Positions 44,405 to 53,726 of a DNA stretch of 64,000 nucleotides are shown piece by piece (the stretch's first letter is position 1; each line of letters opens with the position of its first letter). A model generated the notes under the pieces. The model had not been told where the DNA came from. It made no database searches and saw only the letters and a list, made by a program, of their open reading frames with translations. This stretch comes from Cloacimonetes bacterium UBA6097 (GTDB lineage: Bacteria > Cloacimonadota > Cloacimonadia > Cloacimonadales > Cloacimonadaceae). A program made the translations under genes and the position numbers. Location: NCBI GenBank assembly GCA_002435865.1, contig DIWV01000002.1:119427-183426 (forward strand). Direction: 5' to 3'.

Positions 44405-47400
44405 CTATCTGATGATAGCTTTTAACTCCTTCCAGGTTACTTTACTACTTCTGGAGACTAAATCATTAAAAGCAGTTTCCTGTTCACGTGTGTAGAACTT
44501 TACTGCCACTACCTTGTAAAACATTGAGGTGCAGAACAATGCTACTTCCTGATGAATATATGTCAACCCTGTTGTGCTTCCAAGATACCAGAAATAGTCA
44601 TCATCATCCGGAGTTTCATTAAACAGGATAATATACCTGTCCGGAGTGGCAGGAACACCGTAAATAGTAGTTGAAACCGCATCCCAGCTTATTTCAGCAT
44701 TGTTTGCATTAATTGTAATCAGGACATTTTCCGGTATAGAAAGTGGAACTTCCACATTACCAATAAGGGTAATCATTATTACCGGCTGATTTATTGAATT
44801 ATTAATAATCCTCATCGTATCGTATACAGCAGCATTAGTTAACGGTGCAAAGGTCACTGTTATAAGAATTGAACTTCCTGCATATACAGGAACCGGAATT
44901 ATTCCATGTGGAAAAAACCTTGTCTCTGGTTGTGCAAAAGTTATTTCGTTAATCCACAAAGTGTCTGTGCCGTTATTCAGAATTTCAATTTGCTGATGAG
45001 ACTGCTGTCCGGGATTAACCATACCATAACTCATTATAGCAGGTGACAATAATTGTGCCATTGGAACATGAGGAGTTGCCGTAATGTAATCCGTTCTGGT
45101 ATAGGTCTGCACTCCGTCAAAGGAGTTTGTAACTGTCAGTGATACAGTATATGTTCCCGGGATTTCATAAATATGCGTAGGATTTTCCATGTCGGAAGTA
45201 TTTCCATCGCCAAAGTCCCATAGCCGGGTTGAGATTATGCCACTTCCGGGATTGACTGTTTCGGTAAAATTAACTTCAAGGGGAATCTCTCCGGTTGTGT
45301 TGTCAGCCACAAAGTCAATTGTCGGCAGAACCACTTCAAAAGGATGAATAATAAAACTGCCTGAACTTTCAATATGCATATAGCTGTCTTCTGTGGAGGT
45401 TAATCTTACCCTGCAGGTAGTTGAAGGCAAATTCGGCACTTCCCATGCATAGTAACTATACCAGGCAGGAACGTTGCCGGCAAGATTAGTCCAGGTTATT
45501 CCATCATCATAACTGAGATCAATATTAATGGCATTCAAGCCAAATTCATCCCAGGTTATCTCCTGATTGGAAAGAGCAAAATAGTTCTCACCACCATCTG
45601 GAGCTTGCAGAACAAGTACTTTGTCAGTAACTACAAAAGGATTCTCAGACTTGCCTATTATCCGGCTGGAATTGCTTTCAACTGCCCTCAGCCACATCTC
45701 ATTTGCCTGTCCGGTAATACAAAACCACTGCATTTCCTGATTTAACACTGAAACTGCATTGTTGTTTATTCTAGTCCAGATGGTATCATCAGTGGAAAAT
45801 TCCCACCAGATATTCCAGGCAGGATTTACAGCCTGGTTTGTCCATCTGATGGGGAAAAGAGATGTATTGGTAACAAATCCACCGCCATTGGCATTCATCA
45901 GTTTAAGAGGATTGCGAATACTGAAGTCAGCATCGCTAATGTCATACATGGCAGGATTATCAGCATTTGAAACCCTGATTCTGCCGGTTGAGGTTGGTGT
46001 TCCGGGGACCGATGTAATAAAGCTTCCTGCACTTGCAGGAGTTGAAGATATTATCTCAGACCAGTTGTTTCCGCCGTCCGGAGAATACTCTATCTTTACA
46101 TTGGTAACTCCAGGCGCAGACCACATAATATCAGCGTTATAATAATCAGAATAATCACCTGTAATCACTTCTCCGCCATTGGGAGAAATTACCTGTACTT
46201 TACCTATACCAAAGACATTATCCGAAATGTCATATATTTCAGGATTAGCTATACTGCGAACCCTTATTCTGCAATTGGAAGAAGGATTGTCGGGAACAGA
46301 CCACTGGTAGGTATTTGTATCTAATCCTGTAATAATTTCAGTCCAGGATACGCCATTATCTATGCTCAAATCAAGAGCTACATTTGTTACATTTTGCCTA
46401 ATCCAGTTGATATCGATACTTTGCCCCACATTAAAGTGAATACCGCTGTTATTGGGATATGAGAACAATAACTTTGGCAAAGTACTACTTGTAGTAATCC
46501 TGAAGGCATCACTCACATCGTTAAACAATTGATTGTCAGCCGAAGCTATCATAATTTTACATAGGGTGGAATTCAGCGCCGGCACCTGATAGTAATAAAA
46601 TCCCTGGCTGCCTGCAACAGTTGCCAGGTTATACCATTGGCTGCCATTATCAAATGATATGTATAATACAACCTGCGGAGGAGGATTAATCGTTGACCAG
46701 CTAACTGTTCTGGTTGTTCCTGATAGCCATATGTCTCCTGCCACAGGATATTCCAACACATCATAACCATACGTTTGAAAGGACCAGACAGGACAATCCG
46801 GTGCATCTCCAAATGAGTTATACGGTACTATTTTCCAATAGTAAGTAGTATTTAATTCCAAATCAGGAGATGGATTATAATTTAGAGTTGCTCCCAAATC
46901 CAGGCTATCAACAATATTGGTGGGCGGATTATCTGTCCCGAGCCAGATTTTGAAACCTGATGGAATATTTGAACCCAAAGAGTTGATATTGCCATTCCAG
47001 TTTAGTATTTTGGATGGTAATATTGACACAGAAGTATTTCCTGGAAGAGGTTGTGATGCTATGTCAGGGATTTGTGTCACTTCTGTCAGTTTTGCCACAT
47101 AGATATTGTCACTGTAGTCACCTGTAGATAGACTATTGTAGCCAAAAGTTGCAGCGATCCTATAACTTCCGGTTATAAATACTTCTCCGGCGTTATTTAC
47201 AGCATTTGAAAATGCTATGTCATAATCATTACCACCCGCGCTTTTTGCCCAAACCCAGTTACCGAGACTGTCTATTTTTGCAACGAAAGGGTCATAATGA
47301 GGTGAATTAAGGATTGTTGTACCAAAAGTAGCATTTCCACTAAAATAACCTGATGTGTATAAATTGCTAGCGCTGTCAATTGATAAACCCCTGCTTTCCA

Positions 47401-48427
47401 CATTACTTGTTACGACTGCCTGGGTTGCCCATTGCCAGATACCTGCGCTGTCAATTTTCGCTACGTAAGCATTCATATTAGGGGCACCGGCTAAACTTAT
47501 AGCGCCGAAACTTGCAGAATACTGATATGTTCCGGATATATATGCATCTCCATTATTATTTGCTGTTATACTATAACAGGATTGATAGTTGGGTCCTCCG
47601 CCTTGTGTTGTCCAAATCCAGTTACCCTCGGTATCGAGTTTTGCTACAAATACATCATTATCCCATTGTTGGGTACTGGATAATTGAGTAGTCCCAAATG
47701 TAGCAGTTCCTGCGAAATAACCGGATAGATAAACATAACCGGCATTATCTGCAGTGATGGAGTATCCGGTCTCATTAGCTGACCCTCCGGCATTTTTCGC
47801 CCATAGCCAGTTGCCATTTGTGTCAAGTTTTGCTATGAAAATGTCTGTAGATCCCAATCCGGGTAAAACTGTGGAACCAAATGCAATTGTGTTATAATAA
47901 TACCCGGTAACATAAGCATTTCCTGCGATGTCGCATGCTACAGACCAGGAGTAATCACTGTCCCAACCACCGGCTTTTATTGCCCATAGCCAATTACCGT
48001 TCGTATCAAGTTTTGCCACAAAAATATCATGAGAACCAAAACTGGATAAAGTGGTCCCACCTATAGTGGTAGTATATTGAAATGCTCCTGTAAGGTAAAT
48101 ATTACCCGCACCGTCTAAGGCGATTGAGGTGCAATTATCATCTTCGGGTCCACCACCTTTTATTACCCAAAGCCAATTGCCGGCTGCATCAAGCTTGGCT
48201 ATAAAAAAATCTCTTTGACCACTACTGGTTAATGTTGTTGTACCTATTGTGGTTGTATCATAAAATATTCCCGCAACATAAGAATTGCCGGAATCATCAA
48301 CTTTGATAGCCATTCCCTGATCCGTACTCGTCCCTCCGGCATCTTTCACCCATTGCCAGTCCATATTCTGTCCATAAAGTGCAGTTAGCACCAAAGCCAT
48401 CACTAAAATTACAAATCTTCTTACCAT
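44405..48427 (-). CDS. Giant secreted SBBP-propeller/PKD protein
   Basis: A 1340-residue protein with a signal peptide (MVRRFVILVMALVLTALYG). Residues 25-440 hold seven SBBP-type repeats, each beginning with a GNWLWAIKAGG-like strand, which would make one seven-bladed propeller. An FN3-like domain follows (about 450-555), then several Ig-like domains of the SVDNGVSW / WSVPDNPSSNCRIRV type (555-1010), a PKD domain with WDFGDG (about 1020-1100), an ASH-type domain and a final FN3. It ends TWKELKAIIR and lacks the YPNPF sorting domain of the other large exported proteins here. A surface adhesin role is plausible. Confidence 0.88.
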   Translation of the reverse strand: MVRRFVILVMALVLTALYGQNMDWQWVKDAGGTSTDQGMAIKVDDSGNSYVAGIFYDTTTIGTTTLTSSGQRDFFIAKLDAAGNWLWVIKGGGPEDDNCTSIALDGAGNIYLTGAFQYTTTIGGTTLSSFGSHDIFVAKLDTNGNWLWAIKAGGWDSDYSWSVACDIAGNAYVTGYYYNTIAFGSTVLPGLGSTDIFIAKLDTNGNWLWAKNAGGSANETGYSITADNAGYVYLSGYFAGTATFGTTQLSSTQQWDNDVFVAKLDTEGNWIWTTQGGGPNYQSCYSITANNNGDAYISGTYQYSASFGAISLAGAPNMNAYVAKIDSAGIWQWATQAVVTSNVESRGLSIDSASNLYTSGYFSGNATFGTTILNSPHYDPFVAKIDSLGNWVWAKSAGGNDYDIAFSNAVNNAGEVFITGSYRIAATFGYNSLSTGDYSDNIYVAKLTEVTQIPDIASQPLPGNTSVSILPSKILNWNGNINSLGSNIPSGFKIWLGTDNPPTNIVDSLDLGATLNYNPSPDLELNTTYYWKIVPYNSFGDAPDCPVWSFQTYGYDVLEYPVAGDIWLSGTTRTVSWSTINPPPQVVLYISFDNGSQWYNLATVAGSQGFYYYQVPALNSTLCKIMIASADNQLFNDVSDAFRITTSSTLPKLLFSYPNNSGIHFNVGQSIDINWIRQNVTNVALDLSIDNGVSWTEIITGLDTNTYQWSVPDNPSSNCRIRVRSIANPEIYDISDNVFGIGKVQVISPNGGEVITGDYSDYYNADIMWSAPGVTNVKIEYSPDGGNNWSEIISSTPASAGSFITSVPGTPTSTGRIRVSNADNPAMYDISDADFSIRNPLKLMNANGGGFVTNTSLFPIRWTNQAVNPAWNIWWEFSTDDTIWTRINNNAVSVLNQEMQWFCITGQANEMWLRAVESNSSRIIGKSENPFVVTDKVLVLQAPDGGENYFALSNQEITWDEFGLNAINIDLSYDDGITWTNLAGNVPAWYSYYAWEVPNLPSTTCRVRLTSTEDSYMHIESSGSFIIHPFEVVLPTIDFVADNTTGEIPLEVNFTETVNPGSGIISTRLWDFGDGNTSDMENPTHIYEIPGTYTVSLTVTNSFDGVQTYTRTDYITATPHVPMAQLLSPAIMSYGMVNPGQQSHQQIEILNNGTDTLWINEITFAQPETRFFPHGIIPVPVYAGSSILITVTFAPLTNAAVYDTMRIINNSINQPVIMITLIGNVEVPLSIPENVLITINANNAEISWDAVSTTIYGVPATPDRYIILFNETPDDDDYFWYLGSTTGLTYIHQEVALFCTSMFYKVVAVKFYTREQETAFNDLVSRSSKVTWKELKAIIR

Positions 48428-48672
48428 TATATCCTCTCAGGTTCTTTATTTAGTTGGATTTTTTTTATTTTAATTGGAATGTGGTTTTGTTATCCCTTAA
48501 AGCAGAGATGTTTTACTGTCAAGAAATATTCTATTTTATATCCTGGCTTGGAGGTTTTTTCCCTTAATTGAATTTTTTCTTCAGCTACAATTCTATAAAA
48601 GAAATGTATTTAATGCTTTACTTAATTAAGATTAGCTGTTTAAATATGAGCTCTTTTTAACGTTAAATGAGC
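48428..48672. other. Gene-free spacer
   Basis: About 245 AT-rich bases between the GNAT-YoaP gene stop and the start of the giant SBBP gene. I see no clear repeat or terminator hairpin. Confidence 0.5.
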
Positions 48673-49464
48673 TTATAACAACTTTCTTTCAGTCAGTTTT
48701 TTTCTCAGGATTTCTTTCAAAAGTTTATATGTTGGCGGCGGACCAAATTCTACGGGTTCTGAATCGAAGTAAAAAGCATCAGAAAGTCCCCATTCTTCCA
48801 TCACAGCTTTATCACGTGTGTTGTATTCTTCAAACAATACAGTATTGGGATATTTTGCTGCCAGTCGTTTTATTCGTTCATAAGTGATGTTCTGATCAAG
48901 GCACCAGCCATTTACAAAGACGCTGATTTTCAGTTTATTTTCACCCGGTGTTGGAGTCTTCTTTGGTTTAATCCATTTGGGTGGAACTGCATCATCAGCA
49001 TATGTTTTCCAGACAAGTGCAGCCATCCCGTCACTGTCGATTTTCTCATATCCGTGTTTGATATACCAGGCAGCAGTCATCCAGAATGGCATTTCCAGAC
49101 CCCAGGCAACGATACCTTTTGCCCCAAGAGACTGTACATCAGCTTCTGTAGCTTCCAAAAGAGCTGTGCCAAGTCCTTTACCGGATAGGTCTCCCCTGCC
49201 TGCTTTGTGACCATGCACCCAGATACAACAGATAAAATAAAGGTCTTTACCTTCTATAATAGAATACTCTACCGGCAGATATTGTATCATGCCTGCAATC
49301 ACTCCCTCATCGTTCAAAACCAGCTTTACCCTGAGTCCTTTTTCTTTCATATCATTGAACCAAAGCTGTTTTTGATTACCTGCTTCTTTCATTTCGTCGG
49401 ACCATTCTTCCAGACAGACAAAATACAACTGCTCATGTTCAGGAGTTAAATCTATTACTTTCAT
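48673..49464 (-). CDS. GNAT acetyltransferase with YoaP-like C-terminal domain
   Basis: A 263-residue protein. Residues 1-155 are a GNAT fold with the acetyl-CoA loop GKGLGTALLEATE. Residues about 165-263 resemble the YoaP-type thioredoxin-like extension (KISVFVNGWCLDQNITYERIK..., ending in a helical LLKEILRKK). The substrate is unknown. The ATG at 49464 follows GGAGG with good spacing. It lies opposite the cyclophilin gene across array B. Confidence 0.82.
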   Translation of the reverse strand: MKVIDLTPEHEQLYFVCLEEWSDEMKEAGNQKQLWFNDMKEKGLRVKLVLNDEGVIAGMIQYLPVEYSIIEGKDLYFICCIWVHGHKAGRGDLSGKGLGTALLEATEADVQSLGAKGIVAWGLEMPFWMTAAWYIKHGYEKIDSDGMAALVWKTYADDAVPPKWIKPKKTPTPGENKLKISVFVNGWCLDQNITYERIKRLAAKYPNTVLFEEYNTRDKAVMEEWGLSDAFYFDSEPVEFGPPPTYKLLKEILRKKLTERKLL

Positions 49465-49910
49465 GCTGACCTCCAGATCGGATTCAATAAATTATTTAGA
49501 ATAGCCTGCCTGTCAAGGTTTATCATTCCTAATATTGAACCATCTGTGATAATGAATAGTGTGTAGTCCTGTGTACTTATTCTCTCTTCATTTCTAATCC
49601 GGAAAGCAAATAAATGTTGAAATGACTCTCTTTTTCCCCTTGGATGTTCCTTAGGATTTTCAGTATATCTGCAGTATAGTTTCTGTATACTTGCAGTATA
49701 GTTTCTGTATACTTGGATACAGAAACTATACATTAAATATACTGCAAATACACAATTGATTTATTGAAGTAAAAAAGCACAAAAAAAGCATTTAAGTAGG
49801 ACTAAATTAGCTAAGAAAAATAAAGTATTTGCATAAAATTGTGAGGGTAAATATATTGGTTTATGTATATAATGAAGATACTGAAGTATAAATAATATCA
49901 AGGAGATAAG
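49465..49910. other. Divergent gene-free spacer carrying 11-bp array B
   Basis: About 446 bases between the divergent GNAT and cyclophilin genes. It holds array B at 49666-49753. The open frame through it on the minus strand runs across the array and overlaps the GNAT start, and lacks a family match, so I do not call a gene. Confidence 0.65.
49666..49753. repeat. 11-bp-period array B with central hairpin
   Basis: Units in strict 11-base phase: TATCTGCAGTA, TAGTTTCTGTA, TACTTGCAGTA, TAGTTTCTGTA, a turn at TACTTGGATAC, then AGAAACTATAC, ATTAAATATAC, TGCAAATACAC. GTATAGTTTCTGTAT and ATACAGAAACTATAC form a perfect 15-bp stem with a six-base ACTTGG loop. Confidence 0.87.
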
Positions 49911-50741
49911 ATGTTTACAAAAAAGAAAGTAGTCTTCTTACTGGTTATAATAGTAGCTCTTGGAGCACTTCTGTTTGCCGAAGAAGCAAAGAAAAAGGAT
50001 GTTAATGATATGTCAAACCTGATGAACAAAAAAGTCAATGTTGTAATGAAAACAAATCAAGGCACGATTGAGCTTGAACTCTGGCCCGATATGGCTCCGG
50101 AAACCGTAAAGAACTTCACTAAACTCAGTAAAGACGCCTTCTATGAGAAGACTTATTTCCACAGGGTAATTCCTGATTTTATGATTCAGGGCGGAGATCC
50201 CAATACCAAGGATTCAACACGAGCAAACGACGGACAGGGCGGTCCCGGATACCAATTTGAAGATGAGTGTTATATTGATGGTGAGCCAATAACCGGTAAT
50301 ATCGATACTGATGAAATGGCATTCAAGGTCTGGACTGAAGTTATCATGCCATATATGCAAAGCACAGAAAATCCTAATCCAGTCATCCAAGCGATTGTCG
50401 ATTCCGTACAGATTAAGCAAAGTGGTGAACCCATTATGGAGAAAACTATTGGATTTTTCACCGATGCAACAGGAATTCAATTGAAGGAAAAAACCCTGAA
50501 GCATAGCGTTGACTACGGTACAATCTGCATGGCAAACAGCGGTCCCAATACAAATGGCTCGCAGTTCTTTATCGTTACCAAGAAAGACGGAGCTGCCTGG
50601 TTGGCTGGCAAACATACAGTCTTTGGACAAGTAACCAAGGGAATGGACATTGTCCATAAAATAGAAGCCCTTCCCCGTGATAAATCAGATAATCCACTGG
50701 TGGAGAACCAGGCAATAATTCAAAAAATAACTATTAAATAA
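49911..50741 (+). CDS. Exported cyclophilin-type peptidyl-prolyl isomerase
   Basis: A 276-residue protein with a signal peptide (about 1-24). The cyclophilin fold shows FHRVIPDFMIQGGDP with the catalytic Arg, and later MANSGPNTNGSQFFIV and the active-site Trp in WLAGKHTVFG. Between the GGPGYQFEDE strand and the GTICMAN strand it carries an insert of about 75 residues (roughly 117-195) absent from short bacterial cyclophilins. It assists folding of exported proteins in the periplasm. AAGGAG five bases before the ATG supports the start. Confidence 0.92.
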   Translation: MFTKKKVVFLLVIIVALGALLFAEEAKKKDVNDMSNLMNKKVNVVMKTNQGTIELELWPDMAPETVKNFTKLSKDAFYEKTYFHRVIPDFMIQGGDPNTKDSTRANDGQGGPGYQFEDECYIDGEPITGNIDTDEMAFKVWTEVIMPYMQSTENPNPVIQAIVDSVQIKQSGEPIMEKTIGFFTDATGIQLKEKTLKHSVDYGTICMANSGPNTNGSQFFIVTKKDGAAWLAGKHTVFGQVTKGMDIVHKIEALPRDKSDNPLVENQAIIQKITIK

Positions 50742-50761
50742 TATTCCATTAACCCTGTTCC

Positions 50762-50799
50762 ATATACCATTCCTGCTTGGCGGGAATGGTATATTTATC
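50762..50799 (+). terminator. Hairpin after the cyclophilin gene
   Basis: A perfect 12-bp stem ATATACCATTCC/GGAATGGTATAT with a nine-base loop followed by TTTAT. It lies 20 bases after the stop codon and just before the ribosome-binding site of the next gene, so it may give partial termination. Confidence 0.6.
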
Positions 50800-50811
50800 T
50801 ATGAGGTGGTA

Positions 50812-51021
50812 ATGAAAGCTATTTACACTTTTGAAGATGAACACACCGGTAAAGTCTATGTTCTGATTCCAAAAATACGTGAAATCTCTACCGCTTTAGG
50901 TAGTATTGTAATTACATATGATAATGGTGATAAAAAGACTTTTGACGTACCAAACCTAAAACAAACGATGGACCATTTGCTTATATCCATTGAAGCTTAT
51001 TACGCTGATTTGAGAAAGTAA
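50812..51021 (+). CDS. Small conserved-looking protein, unknown function
   Basis: A 69-residue acidic protein with no transmembrane segment, rich in beta-forming residues up to residue 45 (KAIYTFEDEHTGKVYVLIP) and ending in a helix. The ATG at 50812 is preferred to a GTG six bases earlier because GAGGTG precedes it. It lies between the cyclophilin and MscS genes in a plus-strand run. I do not recognise a family. Confidence 0.7.
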   Translation: MKAIYTFEDEHTGKVYVLIPKIREISTALGSIVITYDNGDKKTFDVPNLKQTMDHLLISIEAYYADLRK

Positions 51022-51077
51022 AGCTCTTTTTTTTCAAACAACTAATAATTCAACTTTAAAGAAGAGAGGTTTTGAGC

Positions 51078-51941
51078 ATGAGTACTCCCCTATTTGACCT
51101 TCATCAATTTTGGGTTAATATTGTAACACCTGAAAAAATCGCATTATATGTAAAAATCCTGTTGATTCTTTTTATCGGAATACCTCTGGTAGGATTCATT
51201 AAACGCCTGACGGGAAGACTGATCAAGGATAAATTTTCGCTGCAGTCAGAGATGCTGATAAAGAGATTTGTCTATTACATCGGGATGATGATTATCTTTA
51301 TCAGCGTTCTGAATGAAATGGGATTCAAGCTGTCTGCACTGTTAGGTGCTGCAGGTGTTTTAGGTGTAGCAATCGGATTTGCTTCCCAAACCAGCTTTTC
51401 CAACATTATCAGCGGTATCTTTCTTATTTCAGAAAAGCCTTTTACTGTAGGTGATATCATCCAGATTGGCGACACTGTCGGATACATTATATCAATAGAT
51501 TTGCTCTCTATCAAAGTACGCACCTTTGATTACAGGTTTGTGAGAGTCCCTAATGAAAATATGATTAAGGCCGAAATTGTTAACCTCACAAGGTTTGACA
51601 CCCGTAGGGTAAATATTAATATCTCCGTGGCTTATAAAGTTGACCTTAATAAAGTATTCACTATCCTGAAAGATGTTGCAGCTAAGGAACCTATGGCTAT
51701 GAAAGAGCCGGAACCGGTTATTTTCATTGATAAGTTTGGGAATTCAGGCATTGATATTATGTTTGGGGTTTGGGGCAATACAGAAAATTTCGTTGAACTT
51801 AAAAATGCTTTGTATATGAAAGTAAAGGAACGTTTTGAAGCTGAAGATATTGAGATTCCTTACCCTCATATAAAAGTAGCCAACACTGAAGATTCCCTCA
51901 TTCCGGTTGGAGTTCAGATGAGGAGTAAAGCAGAAGCTTGA
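51078..51941 (+). CDS. mscS: Small-conductance mechanosensitive channel (MscS family)
   Basis: A 287-residue MscS-like channel. Three N-terminal membrane helices (about 15-40, 60-85, 90-115), the third being the Gly/Ala-rich pore helix (LLGAAGVLGVAIGFASQ), then the cytoplasmic beta domain (GDIIQIGDTVGYI) and C-terminal domain. It releases solutes on hypo-osmotic shock. ATG at 51078 is preferred over the in-frame TTG at 51072 given AGAGAGG eight bases upstream. It is followed directly by a HAD phosphatase gene. Confidence 0.92.
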   Translation: MSTPLFDLHQFWVNIVTPEKIALYVKILLILFIGIPLVGFIKRLTGRLIKDKFSLQSEMLIKRFVYYIGMMIIFISVLNEMGFKLSALLGAAGVLGVAIGFASQTSFSNIISGIFLISEKPFTVGDIIQIGDTVGYIISIDLLSIKVRTFDYRFVRVPNENMIKAEIVNLTRFDTRRVNINISVAYKVDLNKVFTILKDVAAKEPMAMKEPEPVIFIDKFGNSGIDIMFGVWGNTENFVELKNALYMKVKERFEAEDIEIPYPHIKVANTEDSLIPVGVQMRSKAEA

Positions 51942-51942
51942 A

Positions 51943-52620
51943 ATGCAGATAATAAAAGGCATAATATTTGATCTGGACGGCACTTTACTCTATACCCTGG
52001 ATGATATTGCAGATGCAGAAAACAGTGCCCGGGCAGAATTAAATCTTCCTCCCTTACCTGTTGAGGACTATCGCTGGATTGTAGGCGGTGGAGCAGATGA
52101 CCTGGCAAGGAAACTATTGCCTGAAAACAGGCAGTCAAACGAAGATATCATTAAATTCGTAGAGCGGTTCCGCTATTATTATCACCTGAACTGGCATCAC
52201 AAGACAAAACTCTATCCCGGCATCTCAGAATTAATCAAATTCCTGCGGGATAAGCAATATCCTCTAGCAATACTGTCCAATAAACCTGAAGAATTTGCCC
52301 TGAAAATAGTTGACTACTACTTCCCTGACTGGCAGGGAATAAGCAAGCCTAAGACATTCACTCATGTTATAGGACAGAGAAAAGGCTGTAAGATAAAACC
52401 TGACCCGGCAGCAGCACTTGAAATTGCAACTGAATGGAATATAAGCCCGGAATTTATTGGACTGGTTGGCGACTCTGATATTGATATAATCACCGCTCAT
52501 AATGCAGGAATGATATCTGTAGGTGCCGAATGGGGATTTAGAGGAAGTGATGAACTGGCAGCTAATAATGCACATATCCTGTTAACATCCCCTCTGGATT
52601 TAATCAAATACTTAGATTAG
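51943..52620 (+). CDS. HAD-family phosphatase (phosphoglycolate phosphatase-like)
   Basis: A 225-residue HAD hydrolase. Motif I FDLDGTLL places the nucleophile Asp10 and Asp12, a helical cap (about 18-90) follows, motif II is LSNKP, and motif IV GDSDIDI. Length and cap type fit Gph-like phosphatases acting on small sugar phosphates. It begins one base after mscS, indicating an operon. Confidence 0.88.
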   Translation: MQIIKGIIFDLDGTLLYTLDDIADAENSARAELNLPPLPVEDYRWIVGGGADDLARKLLPENRQSNEDIIKFVERFRYYYHLNWHHKTKLYPGISELIKFLRDKQYPLAILSNKPEEFALKIVDYYFPDWQGISKPKTFTHVIGQRKGCKIKPDPAAALEIATEWNISPEFIGLVGDSDIDIITAHNAGMISVGAEWGFRGSDELAANNAHILLTSPLDLIKYLD

Positions 52621-52629
52621 GATTAGAGT

Positions 52630-53046
52630 ATGAAAAGCTATCGTAAAGAGTTATGGTTTAACACAAGTAACCGCAGGGAGTATATAAATATTACTCCTCA
52701 GGTTGATGAATGTCTCAGGGAAAGCGGCATCAGGGAAGGTCTCTGCCTGGTTAATCCCATGCATATCACTGCAAGTGTGTTCATTAATGACAATGAACAT
52801 GGATTACATCAGGATTTTGAAAAATGGCTGGAAAAACTGGCACCGGAGCTTCCCCATTCGCAATATGCTCATAACGGCTTTGAAGATAATGCGGATGCTC
52901 ATTTAAAAAGACAGGTGATGGGCAGAGAAGTTGTGGTAGCAGTTACCAACGGTAAATTGGATTTTGGTACATGGGAACAAATATTCTATGGTGAATTTGA
53001 TGGGAAAAGACGCAAACGTGTGTTGGTAAAGATAATTGGTGATTAG
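52630..53046 (+). CDS. YjbQ family protein (UPF0047)
   Basis: A 138-residue protein, exactly the size of E. coli YjbQ. It has the conserved core with VFINDNEHGLHQDFEKWL, DNADAHLKRQVMG and the GTWEQIFYGEFDGKRRKRV strand. Family members form trimers and some show thiamine-phosphate synthase side activity; the true role is uncertain. It follows the HAD gene by nine bases. Confidence 0.93.
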   Translation: MKSYRKELWFNTSNRREYINITPQVDECLRESGIREGLCLVNPMHITASVFINDNEHGLHQDFEKWLEKLAPELPHSQYAHNGFEDNADAHLKRQVMGREVVVAVTNGKLDFGTWEQIFYGEFDGKRRKRVLVKIIGD

Positions 53047-53071
53047 GTTTTAAATACCGGACAGAATATTA

Positions 53072-53716
53072 ATGGCAAACAAAGTCTTAGTAATTTCGGG
53101 GATTAGTGCAGTTCTTTTTATAGGTTATCTAATATATAATTCTGTAACTGAACCTGTTTTCCGGCAAAGCGATACTTCTATAGATATAGCAGATGATCCG
53201 GCACAAAAAACGCTTAAAGATGTTACTTTAGCTCCGATGCAGCTCGGAAGTTCCAGGTTTTTCTTCGATGTTAAAGCTTCTTATACGCTTAAAGGTATGC
53301 TGGTTAGTAAAAGAAGATATTCCAGGGGATTTATGAGCAGACTTTCACCCTATGATTATGCAATCATCTGGGGTAAGACTATTGATATGCTGCCACATTT
53401 AAGATTCACTCAGACTTACAGGTACTGCCTGTATAATTACAAACTATCCACTCCTGTAGATCCTAAGTATGTTCAGTCACATATGTCAAATAATCATATG
53501 ATTCCATCCACCCAAAATATCCGCAAAGCTCTTAAATATGCAAAGAAAGGTGATTTGGTAGAGATAGAAGGATATCTGGTGTATGTAACTGCTACCTCAA
53601 AGAATAAAGGGACAAGCAATTGGAATTCAAGCTTAATAAGGGAAGACGATGGTAATGGAGCCTGCGAAGTTATTTATATAACTAAGCTTCGAATCAAAGA
53701 CAAGATTTATGAATAG
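53072..53716 (+). CDS. Membrane-anchored protein, unknown function
   Basis: A 214-residue protein with one N-terminal transmembrane segment (about 5-22) and a soluble domain, presumably periplasmic. The conserved-looking core has DYAIIWGK, LRFTQTYRYCLY and NNHMIPST, and ends with a GDLVEIEGYLVYV strand; similar layouts occur in uncharacterised proteins of other Gram-negatives. No catalytic motif is known to me. It ends the plus-strand run and converges on the TPR-SUMF1 gene. Confidence 0.7.
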   Translation: MANKVLVISGISAVLFIGYLIYNSVTEPVFRQSDTSIDIADDPAQKTLKDVTLAPMQLGSSRFFFDVKASYTLKGMLVSKRRYSRGFMSRLSPYDYAIIWGKTIDMLPHLRFTQTYRYCLYNYKLSTPVDPKYVQSHMSNNHMIPSTQNIRKALKYAKKGDLVEIEGYLVYVTATSKNKGTSNWNSSLIREDDGNGACEVIYITKLRIKDKIYE

Positions 53717-53726
53717 TTAACTAAAG

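Noticed and set aside
49461..49733. Open frame of 90 codons across array B on the minus strand
   Set aside because: It runs through the 11-bp array, has no family look and overlaps the GNAT start; the repeats explain the open frame.
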